Source of the DNA: Babylonia areolata
Taxonomy: Eukaryota > Mollusca > Gastropoda > Neogastropoda > Buccinidae
Direction: 5' to 3'
Length of the DNA: 64,000 nucleotides
NCBI RefSeq assembly: GCF_041734735.1
Contig: NC_134898.1
Span: forward strand, 49,311,939 to 49,375,938
The translations under genes were made by a program, and so were the position numbers. Under the pieces are notes generated by a model that did not search any database, was not told the DNA's origin, and saw nothing but the letters and a program-made list of their open reading frames with translations. This document shows, one piece after another, positions 30,201-42,569 of this stretch (positions within the stretch are counted from its first letter, which is position 1; each line of letters starts with the position of its first letter).

Positions 30201-33200
30201 ACCAGCAGCATAACCCAGCACACTTAATCAGGCCTTGAGTGCATGCATAAATGTTTGTGTACCTCTTGGAAACATGCATGTGTCACACATCTATCTGTCT
30301 TTGTGTCCCTGTTTGTAACTATTTTGTTTAAAACGAGGAATAAGTCCTTGGGGTTGGTGCTTTGGCATTGTTGTTAATGTTTATCCAGCGTTCACCAGTG
30401 ATCAGGGCAGGAGGCCTGACATTGGCATGGTGCTGTGTCCTTGGCAAAGGCAGTTTAACTCGGATTCTCCACACTCTGCCCAGGTGTCAGTGGGTACCTG
30501 ACTTCGGTTGGGGAAGGTTAAGGCAGCAGAAGGAGAGGACTGGGCCCCACCTTCCTAAGCTGGGCCCTTGACACAGTGGATTTGAATTCTCTGCCCTGAT
30601 GGCTGTCAAAGGCTATGGGACCTTTAACCTTTTACTTTTAACCTTTTGAGATGGGTTTATTTTGTTTTTGGTTTCTACAGAATTGAAACAGTGTAGGTCA
30701 GAAGGAATGATTCATTCTCTAAGGTATAATACATGTATATTTCATGGTTTTGTTTGAAGCAATTAGGGCTAGGATTAAAACAAACAAACAAATAAACAAC
30801 AACAACAACAAACCAACAGGAAGAGGTGAGATATGTCAAAACAAATACCCTAGTCACATGTCAGTGCTCAAAATGGACATACATGAATGTGCATCATTCA
30901 TTACAGCATGACAACTTGCAGAAATAAGCTCTTCCCTTTTGTTCTGTGGGTAAGTTGGTATTATTTTTATATTTGATTTTGAAGTGACACTGTTTTGTTT
31001 CTCTTCAATTTTTTTTTAAAGAACTGACAGATAATATATCAGCCCTAAAATGACTCCATTATGGTCAGCTGGTCTATTAAAAGTAAAATTATTTTGTGGC
31101 TTGCAGAGGACTGTTCATCATTGATCCCAAGGGCATCCTGCGACAGATCACCATGAATGACCTGCCTGTCGGTCGCTCGGTGGAGGAGACCCTGCGCCTT
31201 GTGCAGGCCTTCCAGTACACTGACTCCCACGGGGAGGTCTGCCCTGTGGGCTGGAAGCCTGGCGCTGACACCGTGAGTGTGTGTGTGTGTGTATGTGTGT
31301 GTGTGTGTGTGTGTGGCTGGGGGCGGAGTGTGTATGCGTGTGTGTGTGTGTTTGTGGTGGGGGTATGTATGTGCGTGTGTGTGTGGATGTGCGTGTGTGT
31401 GGCAGGGGTTTGGGGGGTGTATGTGCATGGGAGTGTGTGTGTGTGTGTGTGTGTGTGTGTCTGTGCATGTGTGCGTGCATGTGTGTGTGTGTGCATGCGT
31501 TTGTGTGTGTGAGTGTATGAGCAGGAAAGAACAGGTACTGGCTGGCATGAGACATGAATCTGACTCTGTTTAAAGCACAAAGAAATGTAATATTCCTGTG
31601 CATCCCCATGAACATCATTTTCTGCAGTCTGCTACCTACTTACCTCGGAGAGGAGCAGCAGTGCAGTTTCACTCTCAGTTTCAAGGAGGTGTCAAAGCAT
31701 GTAGACTGATTCATACGCCACAGCACATCTGCTTTGTGGGGGGAAAAAAAGGAAGAAAAAGAAACACAATGAGTTTCTACATCATGCTTATTTCCCCGCC
31801 ATCTTTTGCATAAATATATTGTTTTAGTATGTGAAAACATCTTTTTCTTTTTTTAAAGCGAACTCTAGCTTTTTGACTACTGCTGACTTTCATGGTTTTG
31901 GTCCAGTCCATTACTAATTATAAAATATATTCATGAGTACTGTAAAGTTCGGTCTATAAGCCGCGACTTTTTACCCCAGCTTCAACCTCTGCGGCTTATA
32001 CAATGATGCGGCTTATTTGCAGATTTTAACGATCCCGGGAGTGTCACGTTCTTGTCTATTCTTAGCTGCCCTTCAACTCGCCAAAATCATGATGAGCTTC
32101 AGGATTTATAAATCAAATCCGCACACATTAAAGCCTTCAGATCAGCATTCAGTTCTACTCTGCTCAAGCGTACATCCTCATCATGCTGAAAACACGACGT
32201 TATGCCTATGATGCAGCCTTCAAATTGAAGGCGATCGATCTAGCAGATGACAGTGCAAGCGACGAACCAGGAGCGACCTCCACCTTCATGTTCATGAAGT
32301 GAAAGCGAGGCTGAAGTTAGTGACAAGATGGCGGAGGAAGCTGTGCTGGTTCTCTTCAACTCGGACACTGAAGATGAAGATTTTAGTGAATTCAGTGAGC
32401 AGGATGACATTGAATAAAAGTGACTATCCCTAAATTATGGATCTTATTTTCGTTGTGTTTATTTATTATTTTTTTGTGTGGCACTAGCAGTATTTTCGCT
32501 TGCTTTTCTTTGTGTTGTTCCCACTTGTGTTTATTTCATAACCTACAGTATCGACAGCTTTTCTGTAATATCAGTATGTGTTCCGGTACTGGAAATAAGT
32601 GCAGCTTATAAACCGGTGCAGCTTATGTATGTATAAAGTTCAATTTTTTCCAAAATTTAGTGGGTACGGCTTATATACCAGTGCACTCAATAGACCGAAC
32701 TTTACGTTAAATGGACAAAGAGAGACTGAGAAAAGGCAGTGTGCTTGTCTGTGGGTACAAGGATAAGAGTTTTTGCTTTCTTTCTACTGAAGGTTGGAAA
32801 AGCAGGTCTGTACTTACAGTATTTAAAAGAAATGGAAAACAGTAGTTTGCTAGTCTTTAAAACTGAATCTACAGTGCTCATCTTGACTTAGCTCAGAAAT
32901 AATCCTGATTTGGTAATGTTGTTCACTCAGTAAAAACAGTCAGAGAAAGACAGGATCGACTTAGAGGTAGAGAAAAACGAACGAATCGAGGGGGCCGAGT
33001 CGAATCGAGTACACAGAATGTAAGAATACAATAAACACAAGCCGCACGCAGCAAAATAAGGCCAAATGAATACGCTTAATAGCCAAAAAAAAGCATAAGA
33101 CGAGACAGAGCGTAACCCAGACAAGATGGCGTGGAGAGCCTTGGCCAAAGGAATGATTCAGCACTTATAGCTTTTAGAGGCATTTGATTGGCTTAGAGTG

Positions 33201-33538
33201 GACCGGGCAAGACGGCTCGTCTTTTCACTGTTAACAGCGCGAACTTTGGCCAAGCAGAGCAAACTGATAGGCCTAGTTTGCATCAGTTTGACATGGTAAG
33301 TATATGTATCACCAAACATAGAGTATAATACAAACTCCTCCTTTTCGGGAGTTTTAGAGTGACTTTTGACATTCAGTTTGCTACATATTTTTTTCCTTGC
33401 TTGGAATGACTTGTGGACAGAACCTGGATATATCTTATTTTTCTCTGTTATTTATTCCAGATCATTCCAGACCCCAAGCAGTCCAAACAGTACTTCAAGA
33501 AACAGAAGGACCCAGCTGGACAGAAAGATGATCTTTAA
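24251..33538 (+). CDS. PRDX4: Peroxiredoxin-4, ER-type 2-Cys peroxiredoxin (complete, 6 exons)
   Basis: Thiol peroxidase that reduces H2O2 in the endoplasmic reticulum and passes oxidising equivalents to protein disulfide isomerases. Exons are 24251-24422, 28144-28261, 28893-29009, 29937-30059, 31107-31272 and 33461-33538; all are GT-AG and in phase, giving 257 residues (human 271). Residues 1-25 form a signal peptide (cleavage likely after AVAA). Cys30 in [10 protein letters not shown] matches the extra N-terminal cysteine specific to PRDX4. The active site has Pro94, Thr98, the peroxidatic Cys101 (FVCPTE) and Arg177; the resolving Cys222 is in GEVCP. GGLG (144-147) and YF (243-244) mark the hyperoxidation-sensitive eukaryotic type. 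The chain ends KDDL, which resembles an ER-retrieval signal. The start is the first ATG and gives the signal peptide. Introns carry SINEs and a pogo-like MITE; all coding exons look intact. Confidence 0.97.
24634..24953 (-). mobile_element. SINE family A copy (internally shortened)
   Basis: A TTC tail at 24634-24648 and the head ending TGCTATTGCGCCGGTC at about 24953. The segment corresponding to the CCCCGAAAACGGAGTATGG region is missing. It lies in PRDX4 intron 1, antisense to the gene. Confidence 0.85.
25130..25345 (+). mobile_element. Old, degraded SINE family A copy
   Basis: Recognisable order: GTGGTTTGAGCACTGGACAT (head), CAACAGATGCTCAGACCAGC, AAGTGCCTGAATCC, then TTTCGGAAACAGAAATGTCC and AGCATGCA. 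Divergence is much higher than in other copies. An AAC/AAAC-rich simple tract follows to about 25450. Confidence 0.5.
26815..27168 (+). mobile_element. SINE family B copy
   Basis: Head AAAGTGGCAGAATGGTTAAG, B box GGGTTTGAATCCC, core GATGAGACGATAAACCAAGG, AAAGAACCCATGGCAATGAG, then GGTCAGACATCAGCCTAGCG. It is truncated before the family's GCCTCCTTGAG end. It lies in PRDX4 intron 1. Confidence 0.9.
27235..27641 (+). mobile_element. SINE family C copy
   Basis: Head GTGGAGTGATGGCCTAGAGT, core GATGAGACAATAAACCGAGG, AAAGAACCCACGGCAACTAA, then GGGGAGAGCAGCCTGAATTT and a short GTACAAA repeat tail. It lies in PRDX4 intron 1, 70 bp after a SINE-B copy. Confidence 0.9.
28710..28820. repeat. Short tandem duplication in PRDX4 intron 2
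   Basis: The block AGTAACAGAGGAGATTAGAA and AGGAGGTTCTTTCA occurs twice about 57 bp apart, ending just before exon 3. Confidence 0.8.
30128..30275 (-). mobile_element. SINE family B, 3' fragment
   Basis: Matches the tail-proximal part of SINE-B in reverse: TCTCGAGGAAGTGTCGCTGC, CACTACACCACATCCGCTAG, AACCCAGCACACTTAATCAG, GCCTTGAGTGCATGC. It lies in PRDX4 intron 4. Confidence 0.85.
30335..30645. mobile_element. Possible interspersed repeat, unassigned
   Basis: The GC-richer block contains GGTACCTGACTTCGGTTGGG, GAGAGGACTGGGCCCCACCT and CACAGTGGATTTGAATTCTC. Its composition is unlike the AT-rich intron around it, and it ends in a repeated ACCTTTTA motif. There is no second copy in the window, so this is only a suspicion. 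Confidence 0.3.
31273..31515. repeat. GT/GGT-rich microsatellite starting at PRDX4 exon 5 donor
   Basis: The donor GTGAGT at 31273 runs straight into GT repeats interrupted by GGGGG blocks. The 5' splice site itself is part of the alternating tract. Confidence 0.85.
31940..32707 (+). mobile_element. pogo/Tigger-like MITE (internally deleted DNA transposon)
   Basis: The terminal inverted repeats are CTGTAAAGTTCGGTCTAT at 31940 and, in reverse complement, ACGTAAAGTTCGGTCTAT ending at 32707; TA flanks both ends (31938-31939 and 32708-32709). GCGGCTTAT motifs recur subterminally. Inside are two remnants of a pogo-like transposase frame. One is an N-terminal helix-turn-helix start ([14 protein letters not shown], about 32205-32246); the other is an acidic C-terminus ([12 protein letters not shown], ending at the TAA at 32415-32417). 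The whole DDE catalytic region is absent, so it is a non-autonomous derivative. It lies in PRDX4 intron 5. Confidence 0.85.
33155..33300 (-). repeat. Interspersed repeat E, copy 1
   Basis: On the minus strand it reads CCATGTCAAACTGATGCAAA, CTAGGCCTAT, ... CCAATCAAATGCC. A diverged copy in plus orientation is at 48903-49060. Family unknown; no coding content. Confidence 0.55.
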
Positions 33539-36275
33539 AATCCACTGCTGGTTGTGGGTGTTTCCACTCACGTCACACAGTGTATTATTTTATACGTTTT
33601 TATTGTTTTGTTTTTGTTTTGTTTTGTTTTTTGTGGTCAGTGTGTGTGCCTGTCTGTACTGTGAAAAGAGAGGGAGCTGCATATTGTATTGATTTTGTTT
33701 GTTCTTTTGTTGTTGTTTTTTCGCCCACAGACTATGGTGTATTGCTTTGAAGGTACAAGTTTGTTTACCAGGAAACTCATAAAAACAAATAGTAGCAACT
33801 GAAACTCACAGCTTAATTCATTATAATGCATTGTGTACTTACCAACAAATTCACAGAATGATGGCATTTTCTGCTGGTCACACACAGATACACATGCATG
33901 TTTGCATAATGCATAGACATCCACAAAGGCATGCACAGCAAGAACAAGTTGCCTTTTTGTTCATATTCAGTTGTTATTTCTTGAAATGATTGCTAATAGT
34001 GTTAGGAGTGGGTTTGCTGAAGTTTAGGATAAGTGCAGTTTTAGAAATCATATCTGTGCCATAAACTTATCACTGTTCACCCCCCCCCCCCCCATATTTT
34101 TGTAGTTCATTAAAAAAAAAAAAAAAATCTGTCAATATTGAACTACAGTTAGATGACCAGCTTAAAAAAAAAAAAGATTTTCTTTGGCTTTAATTTTTTG
34201 TCATTGTAGATTAGCCTTGATTGTGCAAAATGTTAGTTAGTGTATTGGTCCTGTTTGTTCCATGACACTAGAACTGGGCATTTTGTCAATAGTTTTTCGT
34301 TCATATGATTGATGTTGTTGTTGTTGCTGTTTCATATTCCTTGAAGGAAAGGAAAAAAGATAAGAAGAAAAGGACAGAAAAGTAAGACAAAGATTTTGTG
34401 TGAGACTAGAAGATATGCAGTTTTACTTTTCCACTGACCAGATTATGAGTGTGATATCTTCTGATCTTAAACTATGGGACTGTGAGTGTGTTTGCTTCTG
34501 AGTGATCTTATCACATTATGTGTTTTTTATTTATCAGGAAGAGAGGATGAGATGAAGGAAATGTAAAGACTGGATTGATAGTATATTTATTCTTTGTTGT
34601 GGGAGTGGTCAGTGTTGTGTGTACCATGGAGGAATCGGCTTTTTTTAAATGATGAATTTAACTTTAATGCTTGATTACCACATTGGTGGCACACACAAGC
34701 AGGATGCATGTTTGAAACCAGAAAAATACAGTCAGGGCAACAGTGCAGTTATATAGAAAGTAGGTTAAAATAGCTTCAGTCTTTTCTCAGAGTGGACAGT
34801 TTTCTGCAGTGGAATATACTTGAATGTAGAGCAATAACAATCAGTCTTATCAGTTGCGGGAAAAGTAGCAATACTACCGTTGCATATTCTGCATATGTGA
34901 GGGAAGAAGTGTTAATTTCATTGAAAGCACTGTTTTCTTTTAATCGTTGACAATTCAGTTGCATGTTCACTTTCTGTCTTCACTTTTTTTCTGAAATGGT
35001 TCATGAGTCTTATTATCTCAGTTTGGTTTCATACTTCATTTCGCAGCAGTACTTGTATATTTTTGGAAGATTGTAACGATGTGTTTGAAAACTTTGCCTC
35101 AGTAACTTTAAAGTTGTGCCTCTAAGCCAGTATTTAATTGTAGTGTTGTAGTTCCTTGGAGTCACCAACACTGTCTCAGTATTGATAATTTATTATTTCA
35201 AATTCAATACTGTCTCACTAATGATGATTTATTATTCAAAATTTAAATTCTTTTGGTTAACTGACACCTGTCATTAGATGAATCACAATTTTAGAAGTGT
35301 AGATTAAGATAATGGCAATGTGTTACAAGCTGAAGTTTTTGTTTTCACATTTTATTTTAGTTTGGTCTAGTTTTTCTTTCCTTAAAAAAAAAATAAAATA
35401 AAATAAGGTATGTGTTCCCTTGTCAAAAGGTTTACAGGGTATGTAAATGATCCTGAGGGTTGCAGCAAAACTTTTGCTGGATTTTTCTTTCGTTGCACTA
35501 GAAATATGAAAGTGTCCTCCACAATTTTTGTGTTCCCCTCAGTTTAAAAAAAACCACTTTAGATGACTTGTATAAACATAAGACCAGGTCAAAATGCCCT
35601 TGAATCCAAGCATATTTACCAGACTATTATTGTTGAATTTCAATGAATTCTGAAGACAATCTACAAAACAAAGTATATTGAGTAATATTACATTACAGAG
35701 TTTTATGTATGATATCTCTTTTATCACTTGCTTGCATAAACTTACAATTAATTGTATAGCTCATGTTAGGTCTGAGTCGCTCTGCACGTACCATTGCATA
35801 TCTTGTGTATATCTTTTTTTTCTTATTATCTCTTATTCAACTTCTACTTGCATTACGTTAAAAATGTGTAGTCGGTTTACATTTATGTTACAAAGGAATG
35901 TTTGAAATATACAACTATCAAGGAAATTATAAACTTTAAGTTCATAATGGTTGAAGGATATTACTACGCATCGGATATACACATGCAGAATTTGTTGTTT
36001 GTTGGTTGAGACATGAGATGGATGATATGATTGAGACAGTTCAACATTTGAAATTGGTATTCATGGGGACAGTTCTTTTTGTCTGTGAGACTATAACCTG
36101 TTGCAGTTGGTGTCAGTTGTTTTACATAATTATGGTTAATTTTACATTTGTTTTGTTTGTTTCTTTCATCAGTTAACTTGTTGAAGTTGTTGTAGGCTTA
36201 TGTTTAGAATACAAACCTGTTTTGTTCTGGAATATTGTGCTTCAAGATAGTGCAAATAAAACAAGAAATATACTT
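33539..36275 (+). other. PRDX4: PRDX4 3' UTR and downstream region
   Basis: No coding signal follows the PRDX4 stop. Overlapping AATAAA hexamers lie at 35392-35402 and one at 36255-36260, so polyadenylation could give a 3' UTR of about 1.9 or 2.7 kb. Poly(C) (34081-34093) and poly(A) runs are present. No element is recognised inside it. Confidence 0.5.
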
Positions 36276-36468
36276 CAAAAATAGTGTGTGATGCCTTTTC
36301 AAAGTTTTTATGTACTGAACTACATACAGATATGCATTTATGGACACTACACAAACTCTTAATGAATACCAAGAAGAATCCAGATTTCCAGTGTGACAAA
36401 GAGAGAGAGAGAGAGAGAAAAAAAAACCCACCTCTTCACTGTTGGCAGTGTAATCAATTGCTAGGCCA

Positions 36469-36509
<41 letters not shown>

Positions 36510-37817
36510 TTTGCAATGTAGTTCTTTGTTGTACCTGAGGATTTACCTACCACTCCTGCAGTGAATAACGTCTTTTGAGACTGCATTGCCATGCTTTTCG
36601 TTCCTCTGCTTCATCTCTTTCGGGTGTTTTTTACCAGCAAAAGCATGGTGCTGCAATATGGGCTCAATATCTCCTTTCATGACATGTCTACACTGGAGGA
36701 ATTTGAAAAGAAAGGGTTTCAGTCACAAACGCATCATCTGGTACATGCACACTGATGATACCTTAACAACATGGTGAAATATGTAAGTTCACAGATCATC
36801 TTATCTCTATAGATCCACAAATTGAATCTGCCATGAAAAAACAAATGAAAACAAAACAGAAACAATCTAAGGAAGGGGAATTGGCATTCCAAAACATTTT
36901 GGTAGAAGCATGGACTGATGGTACTACTGAAATCAAATAATGATCTAAACCTACGCATCCAAACCTGTACTTGAAGTGTGAGGCCAAAAATTGTTCAGCT
37001 TCCATACTTTTATTATCATCATTTAAAAAAAAAAAAGAAAAAAAAAAGAGCTCATGCCATTAACACAACTCAATAAAAACAATAGAGAACATATGTCAAG
37101 AAAATATACCACACCTCGAATTAGATGTTATATTGATTCACTGACTACACGTAATATAAGATCGCGCGCGTGCACACACACACTGATGCATGCAAACATA
37201 CTACATGTAATATAAGATCGCGTGTGCACGCACACACACACTGATACATGCAAACATATAAACACACATGCATGCACACACAAACACACAGACGGAATCT
37301 GAATGTGAAGCAGATAGTAAGATATTCAGAAGAAGAAGAATTTAAGAATGTTAGAAGATCTAGCTGCTCATGTCACACTGAAAGTTGAAAAGAACCAAGT
37401 ATCTGTATGGCTATGAAACATGAAGACAGAATATTGCAGGTAAGAAATTTGCATGTTATCAATCTAAGGAGACTGGTTAAACTTTCTATCCTCTATGTGT
37501 TTCACACCTCACAAGGTCATAATCACATACTCATGCACAAAAACATGTGTGCATGCACACACAGAGAAAGAAAGATGGGAAGAGAGAACATGATGTGTGT
37601 GTGTGTGTGTTGTATTTTAAACATACACATAATACTTATCAACTTGCAAAAAATTACGTAAAGTCTTCTCTGCAAATCACCCCAGATATTCTTTGAATAT
37701 AATGTCTTGTGTGAATGAGAACCAAACAGCAAATTCCTCAAAAGCTCATTGGAGCCCACCTTATGCTTGTATATCTGATGAAATAAATGAGCTCCCAGCA
37801 AAATTTCAGTTTGGATA
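36276..37817. other. No gene seen; includes a 58 bp tandem duplication
   Basis: The block TGTAATATAAGATCGCG plus GTGCACACACACACTGATGC occurs twice at 37147-37205 and 37205-37263. CA runs occur at 36471-36507. No exon or mobile element is recognised in the rest. Confidence 0.5.
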
Positions 37818-38717
37818 ATAGTAGTAGTAGTTGTAGCAGTAGTAGTGTAGGGACTGGCATTTGAGTGCATAGGCCTCATGGCCTTTTTTTATGTCCCCTT
37901 CAATATCGGTCTCCATTTATTTGTGGGATACATATACGTTTTCTTTTACATGTACTGTAAATCACTCATCAAGTCAATAAATATTTCTTTTAAATTGATG
38001 TTCATGTCAAGGAGATTTTTGAACACATTAGTATTTTGTGCAAGTTTAGTTTCGATTGGTAGTGCATTCCATATTTGTGCAATTCTATTAGCAAATGAAT
38101 TTTTCCTTAGGTTAGTATTACAGTGCTCTTTACAAATTTTCATCATTGAATTTCTTGTATTCTCATAATCTGACATTCTAAAAATATTATTCACACTGAC
38201 TTCATTATAACAATTTAACATTTTGTATGTTTCTATTAAATCCCCTCTTAGCCTTCTACCCTTTAATGAATGCAGATTTAAGTATATAAGTCTCTGTTGA
38301 TAGCTCATAGATTTGCATTCTTTTAATATTTTAGTTGCTCTTCTTTGTACCCATTCTACAGCTATAGATTGTCTCTTGAGGTATGGGTGCCACACAATAG
38401 TACCATATTCCACTTGTGATCTAACCAATGCTTTATACAGTTTAAGAAATATATTTTTATCTAAATAGGTAAATGTTCTCTTAATTATTCCTATCATCTG
38501 GTTGGTTTTATTCATTATATTCTGTATATGTATGTCAAAAGATAGTTTATTATCGAAAGTTATGCCATGGTCTTTCTCACTTTGACATTTTTCAATGTCC
38601 TGTGTGGTGTCTTCTATTATCATGTGGTATTCGTTTTCTTGATTTTTTTCTTCCTATGTGCATTACTTTACACTTTGATACGTTAAAATATAGATTCCAT
38701 CTATCAGTCCAGTCTTG
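37818..38717 (-). mobile_element. LINE fragment (CR1/jockey-group RT C-terminal half)
   Basis: The minus-strand frame at 38623-37946 encodes the region from the RT thumb onward: EKDHGITFDNKLSF, FTYLDKNIFLKLYKALVRSQ, EYGTIVWHPYLKRQ, VQRRATKIL, RRLRGDLIETYKMLN and NSFANRIAQIWNALP. Upstream text to 38717 continues the frame family (DWTDRWNLYFNVSKCKVMHI) with one shift. The 3' end is a TAC/TAG trinucleotide repeat at about 37818-37850. It is 5'-truncated. Confidence 0.9.
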
Positions 38718-38821
38718 TAACTGATGTATGTCAAATGAACATGCATGTCTGCTATTAGTTATATATCAAGAGTTCAACTACTGAAACTTTTCAAGTTTAA
38801 TTTGGGTTCTGTTTTGGGACG

Positions 38822-38822
<1 letters not shown>

Positions 38823-38860
<38 letters not shown>
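38823..38860. repeat. GT microsatellite
   Basis: About 18 GT units between the LINE fragment and the GC-rich block. Confidence 0.9.
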
Positions 38861-39059
38861 CACGCAGAGGTTGAGGCGGCTTTGACACCACTATGGTGAA
38901 ACTGAAGACTGACACTATGAGGGAAGTCGTGAACACTACAGTCATCAACAGGCCTGTTACGTGGTGGACAGCCATTTGTTGATTTCACCTCTGTACTTCC
39001 CCAACACACACACACACTGACACCCCCCCCCCCCCACCCCGTCACATGCGGTACACGCA

Positions 39060-39543
39060 CACACATTTTTAGTACTGCGCTGTCTGCGCGCACGGTACGG
39101 GAGCACTGACATGGCGACCGCCTGGCCTCAGCTGCTCAGCACTGGGCAGTGTGCGCGCGGTTTCGTTTGCCCCTCGGTTTGCCCACAGCCACTTTTGCCT
39201 CGGTTTCGCATGAGATGGGACCCGGCAAAAGGACAGTAGTGAAGAACACGGTGAGAGTATCAAGTCTTAATGATGTAAATCTGACATATATCTGGTTTAA
39301 AACAAAAAACAAAAATACTGATCAACTGAACTTAGGACAATTTGACGAAGAGAAACGAATTCCATTCAGTTATATTTCCTGCTGATTCCGGTTATTGTTG
39401 ACTATTCCGGTAAACAGTGGAACCAGTTCTGTCCCTTGACGTGAATGTGCGGGAACTCCAAGTTAGGTCTGCCACAACGGGACTGCTCGTCGTTGCCTCT
39501 GTTCGCAGTGTGATTGTGCGTCGAAACTGTATTTGATGTGAGT
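39060..39543 (+). promoter_or_regulatory. GC/CpG-richer block with possible 5' exon and donor
   Basis: The block is richer in CpG than its surroundings (CTGCGCGCACGGTACGG, GTGTGCGCGCGGTTTCG). It contains two exon-like ends: AACACG|GTGAGA at 39249-39250 and TTTGAT|GTGAGT at 39537-39538. It could be the promoter and untranslated first exon of a plus-strand gene such as the ORF at 47268. Nothing proves transcription. Confidence 0.35.
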
Positions 39544-40029
39544 ATACATTTTATGCAGCTCAAGAATGGAAATATCACAGTATTCAGTTAATTTATATGA
39601 TAGTAATGTTAATATCTTTGTCTCATATAACATGAATTTTTACTTGCGATTTGGAAAGTAATCACACAGAGTTTGATCAACAGACATGACAAAGGCGTGG
39701 AAAATGAAAGGGTTAGTTGACCGGTGTTCCACAAAATCAGTGGACAGTTTTCAAAATTATTGGGTAAAGTTCAGCTTGCCCACCGAACACCTTCCTCCAA
39801 ATTTGTTATTTCATTAATACTTTGTCCATGAAATTCTCTCATTTGTGGGGTTTGGTTCAAAATATAAACATGGCGGACGAATGTAAACATGGCAGCATGT
39901 CATGACGGTCGATGGCAGTGTTTTGGCCGTCCAACAACTCCGAAGATATGCAGGTTAGGTACGGCTGGTTTTACGACTACATTGAACAAGAGGTTCATTT
40001 AGAAGTTAGGAAATGCTTGAGTGGAAACT

Positions 40030-40110
40030 TTAGTTAACATGCGCACACACAACACACACACACACACATACACACACACGTCCACACACAACACGTGTCC
40101 ACATACACAC
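40030..40110. repeat. CA microsatellite cluster
   Basis: CA runs separated by ACGTCC and ACACGTG. The surrounding 39544-40640 has no supported gene. Confidence 0.75.
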
Positions 40111-40639
40111 ATGAATAAACTTCAGGATAACTATGTTCATTTTTGGAGCAGCACAAAGAACGGGACCATTTCATGGCTCTCCTTTTATGGAAAAATTGCA
40201 AACACTAACACATTACAACCTTACCTGATCAGCTGCAAAAATACTAAACATAGAGGAGTGATATAGTGACTTCCCTGTTTTTGTGATCGCTCCGTCAAAG
40301 TTCCAAAATATTATGAAGTTGATCAAATTGCAAGACATTTGATCTTCCAAAAATTGTTGAAAACAAAGTTGTGATAGTAGATAGTGGTGCAAAAATACAA
40401 TTGTGGAACATTAGATCATTTCAGGGAGACTTGTTCTGGAACTAACTTCTATCACAGAATACTCATAGATCACTCACAGGTTTTAAAAATAACACTATAC
40501 TCGATTTTCACTTCATTTTCAGTTCCTAACTTCTTAACAACTTGTAATGATAACAGATTCCTGTGTTATATATATATATATATATCATTTTATAAGTATA
40601 TTTGTTTAGAATTGTAAAACTGTTCTTGTGATCATGAAA

Positions 40640-42535
40640 CCACAGTCAGCGTGGAGGCAAAGGGGGCTCATCAAGCGCAAGTGGCTCAGGAACTAAAGGT
40701 AAACAAAGAGCCAAAGCATCTCTCTCACAATTGACACCGTGGCAATGCTTGACGTGATGATCCATGTGAGGACAGTGATGAGGCAATTCCGTCTGTCGAA
40801 TGTTACAATTGCAAACAGTGGGTCCATCAGACTTGCACCAAAGTAAAACCGGACCTATTCAAACAATTGATGGAGAAAATAAGCCTCCAAGGGGTCTGTA
40901 AACCATGTACAGTAGACAGAGTTGAAGGACAAACCAGACTGGAAACAAAAATAGACAGAAGGATGACAGTGTTTTCCCAAAGACCTGAAGCAATTGAGAA
41001 AGAAATTGGGTGGGTGGGGGGAAGGGGGGGGGGGGGTGCAGGGGGAGGGGGGCGAATGGGAGAAAAAAAAAAACACAGAAGAAATTGTGGATAGAAAACA
41101 CAGAAGCCCTTGCAGAAAGAGACGAAAAAGAGAAGAGAAAAAACAACATTGTGATTCTCAATCTGAAAGAAAGTGACAAGACTAGTGCAGAAGAAAGGAA
41201 AGAAGATGACAAGGATGAAATCATGAAAATGATGGGAAAATGCCAAGTAACTGTGGATAAAAGAGAGCTGACAAACCCAATAAGGTTGGGAAAACAAGGG
41301 GGGAACAGACCTAGAATGTTGAAAGTGACTGTGACCACAGAAAGTAGAAAAAGAGAAATCATGAAAAAAGCAACAATGACAAATCAGGGAATCAGTGACC
41401 CTAAGAAAAGGGTGTACATAAACAATGATTTGACACCAACAGAAAGACAAAATTCAAGGATCTATTGACAATAAAAAAAAAAGAAGAAAGAACAGCCAAA
41501 GGGGAGAAGGATTTAATTATCAGAAACGGCCAAATAGTCAAAAAGACAAAAGTTGAGGACCAGTCATTGTCTGACAAGGTGAAGGAAAAACAGACTAAGA
41601 CAGATGATGCGTGACTGCAACCTGACAATGTAAAACAGACTGTAAATAATTTTAAAGACTTTCAGTTTTCCTGTGATTGTGTTCTCTTAAATAGTAATGT
41701 AGACAGCCTCTCCAATAAGACAGAGGAACTTAAGAGTGGGTGAAATAAAACCACGTGTTATTGGACTCAAAGAAACAATTCCAAAAAACCAGAACAATAG
41801 ACTCAATATTAAAGAGTGCTCACTGTAATATCCCAAATTATGATATATTTACTAATCCCAATGAAAAGAGAGGTGTGGCCCTGTATGTACACAAATCCTT
41901 AAAAAAAAAAAGCCCAAGAATGTCCTACATTAACAAATTTTACTTACGAAGAAAACGTATGGTGCAAATTTGAAAGTGCAAATGATGAGAGAGTTTTAAT
42001 TGGGTGTATATACAAAAGTCCACATTCATCAGAACAAAACACAAAGATTATTTGAACTCTTAACGTTAAAGTCCAAAGAAATAACAAAATTTAACAAAGT
42101 ATGTATTATGGGAGATTTTAATTATCCAGCTATACAGTGTGATGGTACTTGGACAGGCCCTTAAGACAATAAATTTATTGAATGTTTACGTGATGCATTC
42201 CTGATACAAAAGAAAAGGAGTCAAAACCAACAAAAACTAAACCAGGTCAAAAACCCAGTATTGTGGATCTGGTAATAGTAAATGAAAACAATTTAGTATC
42301 AGATATCAACCACCTAGATGCCCTGGGAAAGTGTGACCATAATATGTTGATTTTTCAGTTCATTTCATTGGTGAAGGAAAAAGCAGAAAAAAAGTATAAA
42401 TTTGATTTAAAAAAGAGAAACTTAATAGAATGAGAGAAATGATAAATAAAGTGGACTGGGCATCAATGTATCGGGTTGGAAAAGACGTGAACCAGTGTTG
42501 GAATGACTTGAAGACTATACTTCACAAAACTATGA

Positions 42536-42569
<34 letters not shown>

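Noticed and set aside
39111-39239. 42-codon ORF starting MATAWPQLLSTGQCARGF in the GC-rich block
   Set aside because: It closes quickly and overlaps another ATG frame (MGPGKRTVVKNT) that runs into a possible donor; there is no evidence for either.
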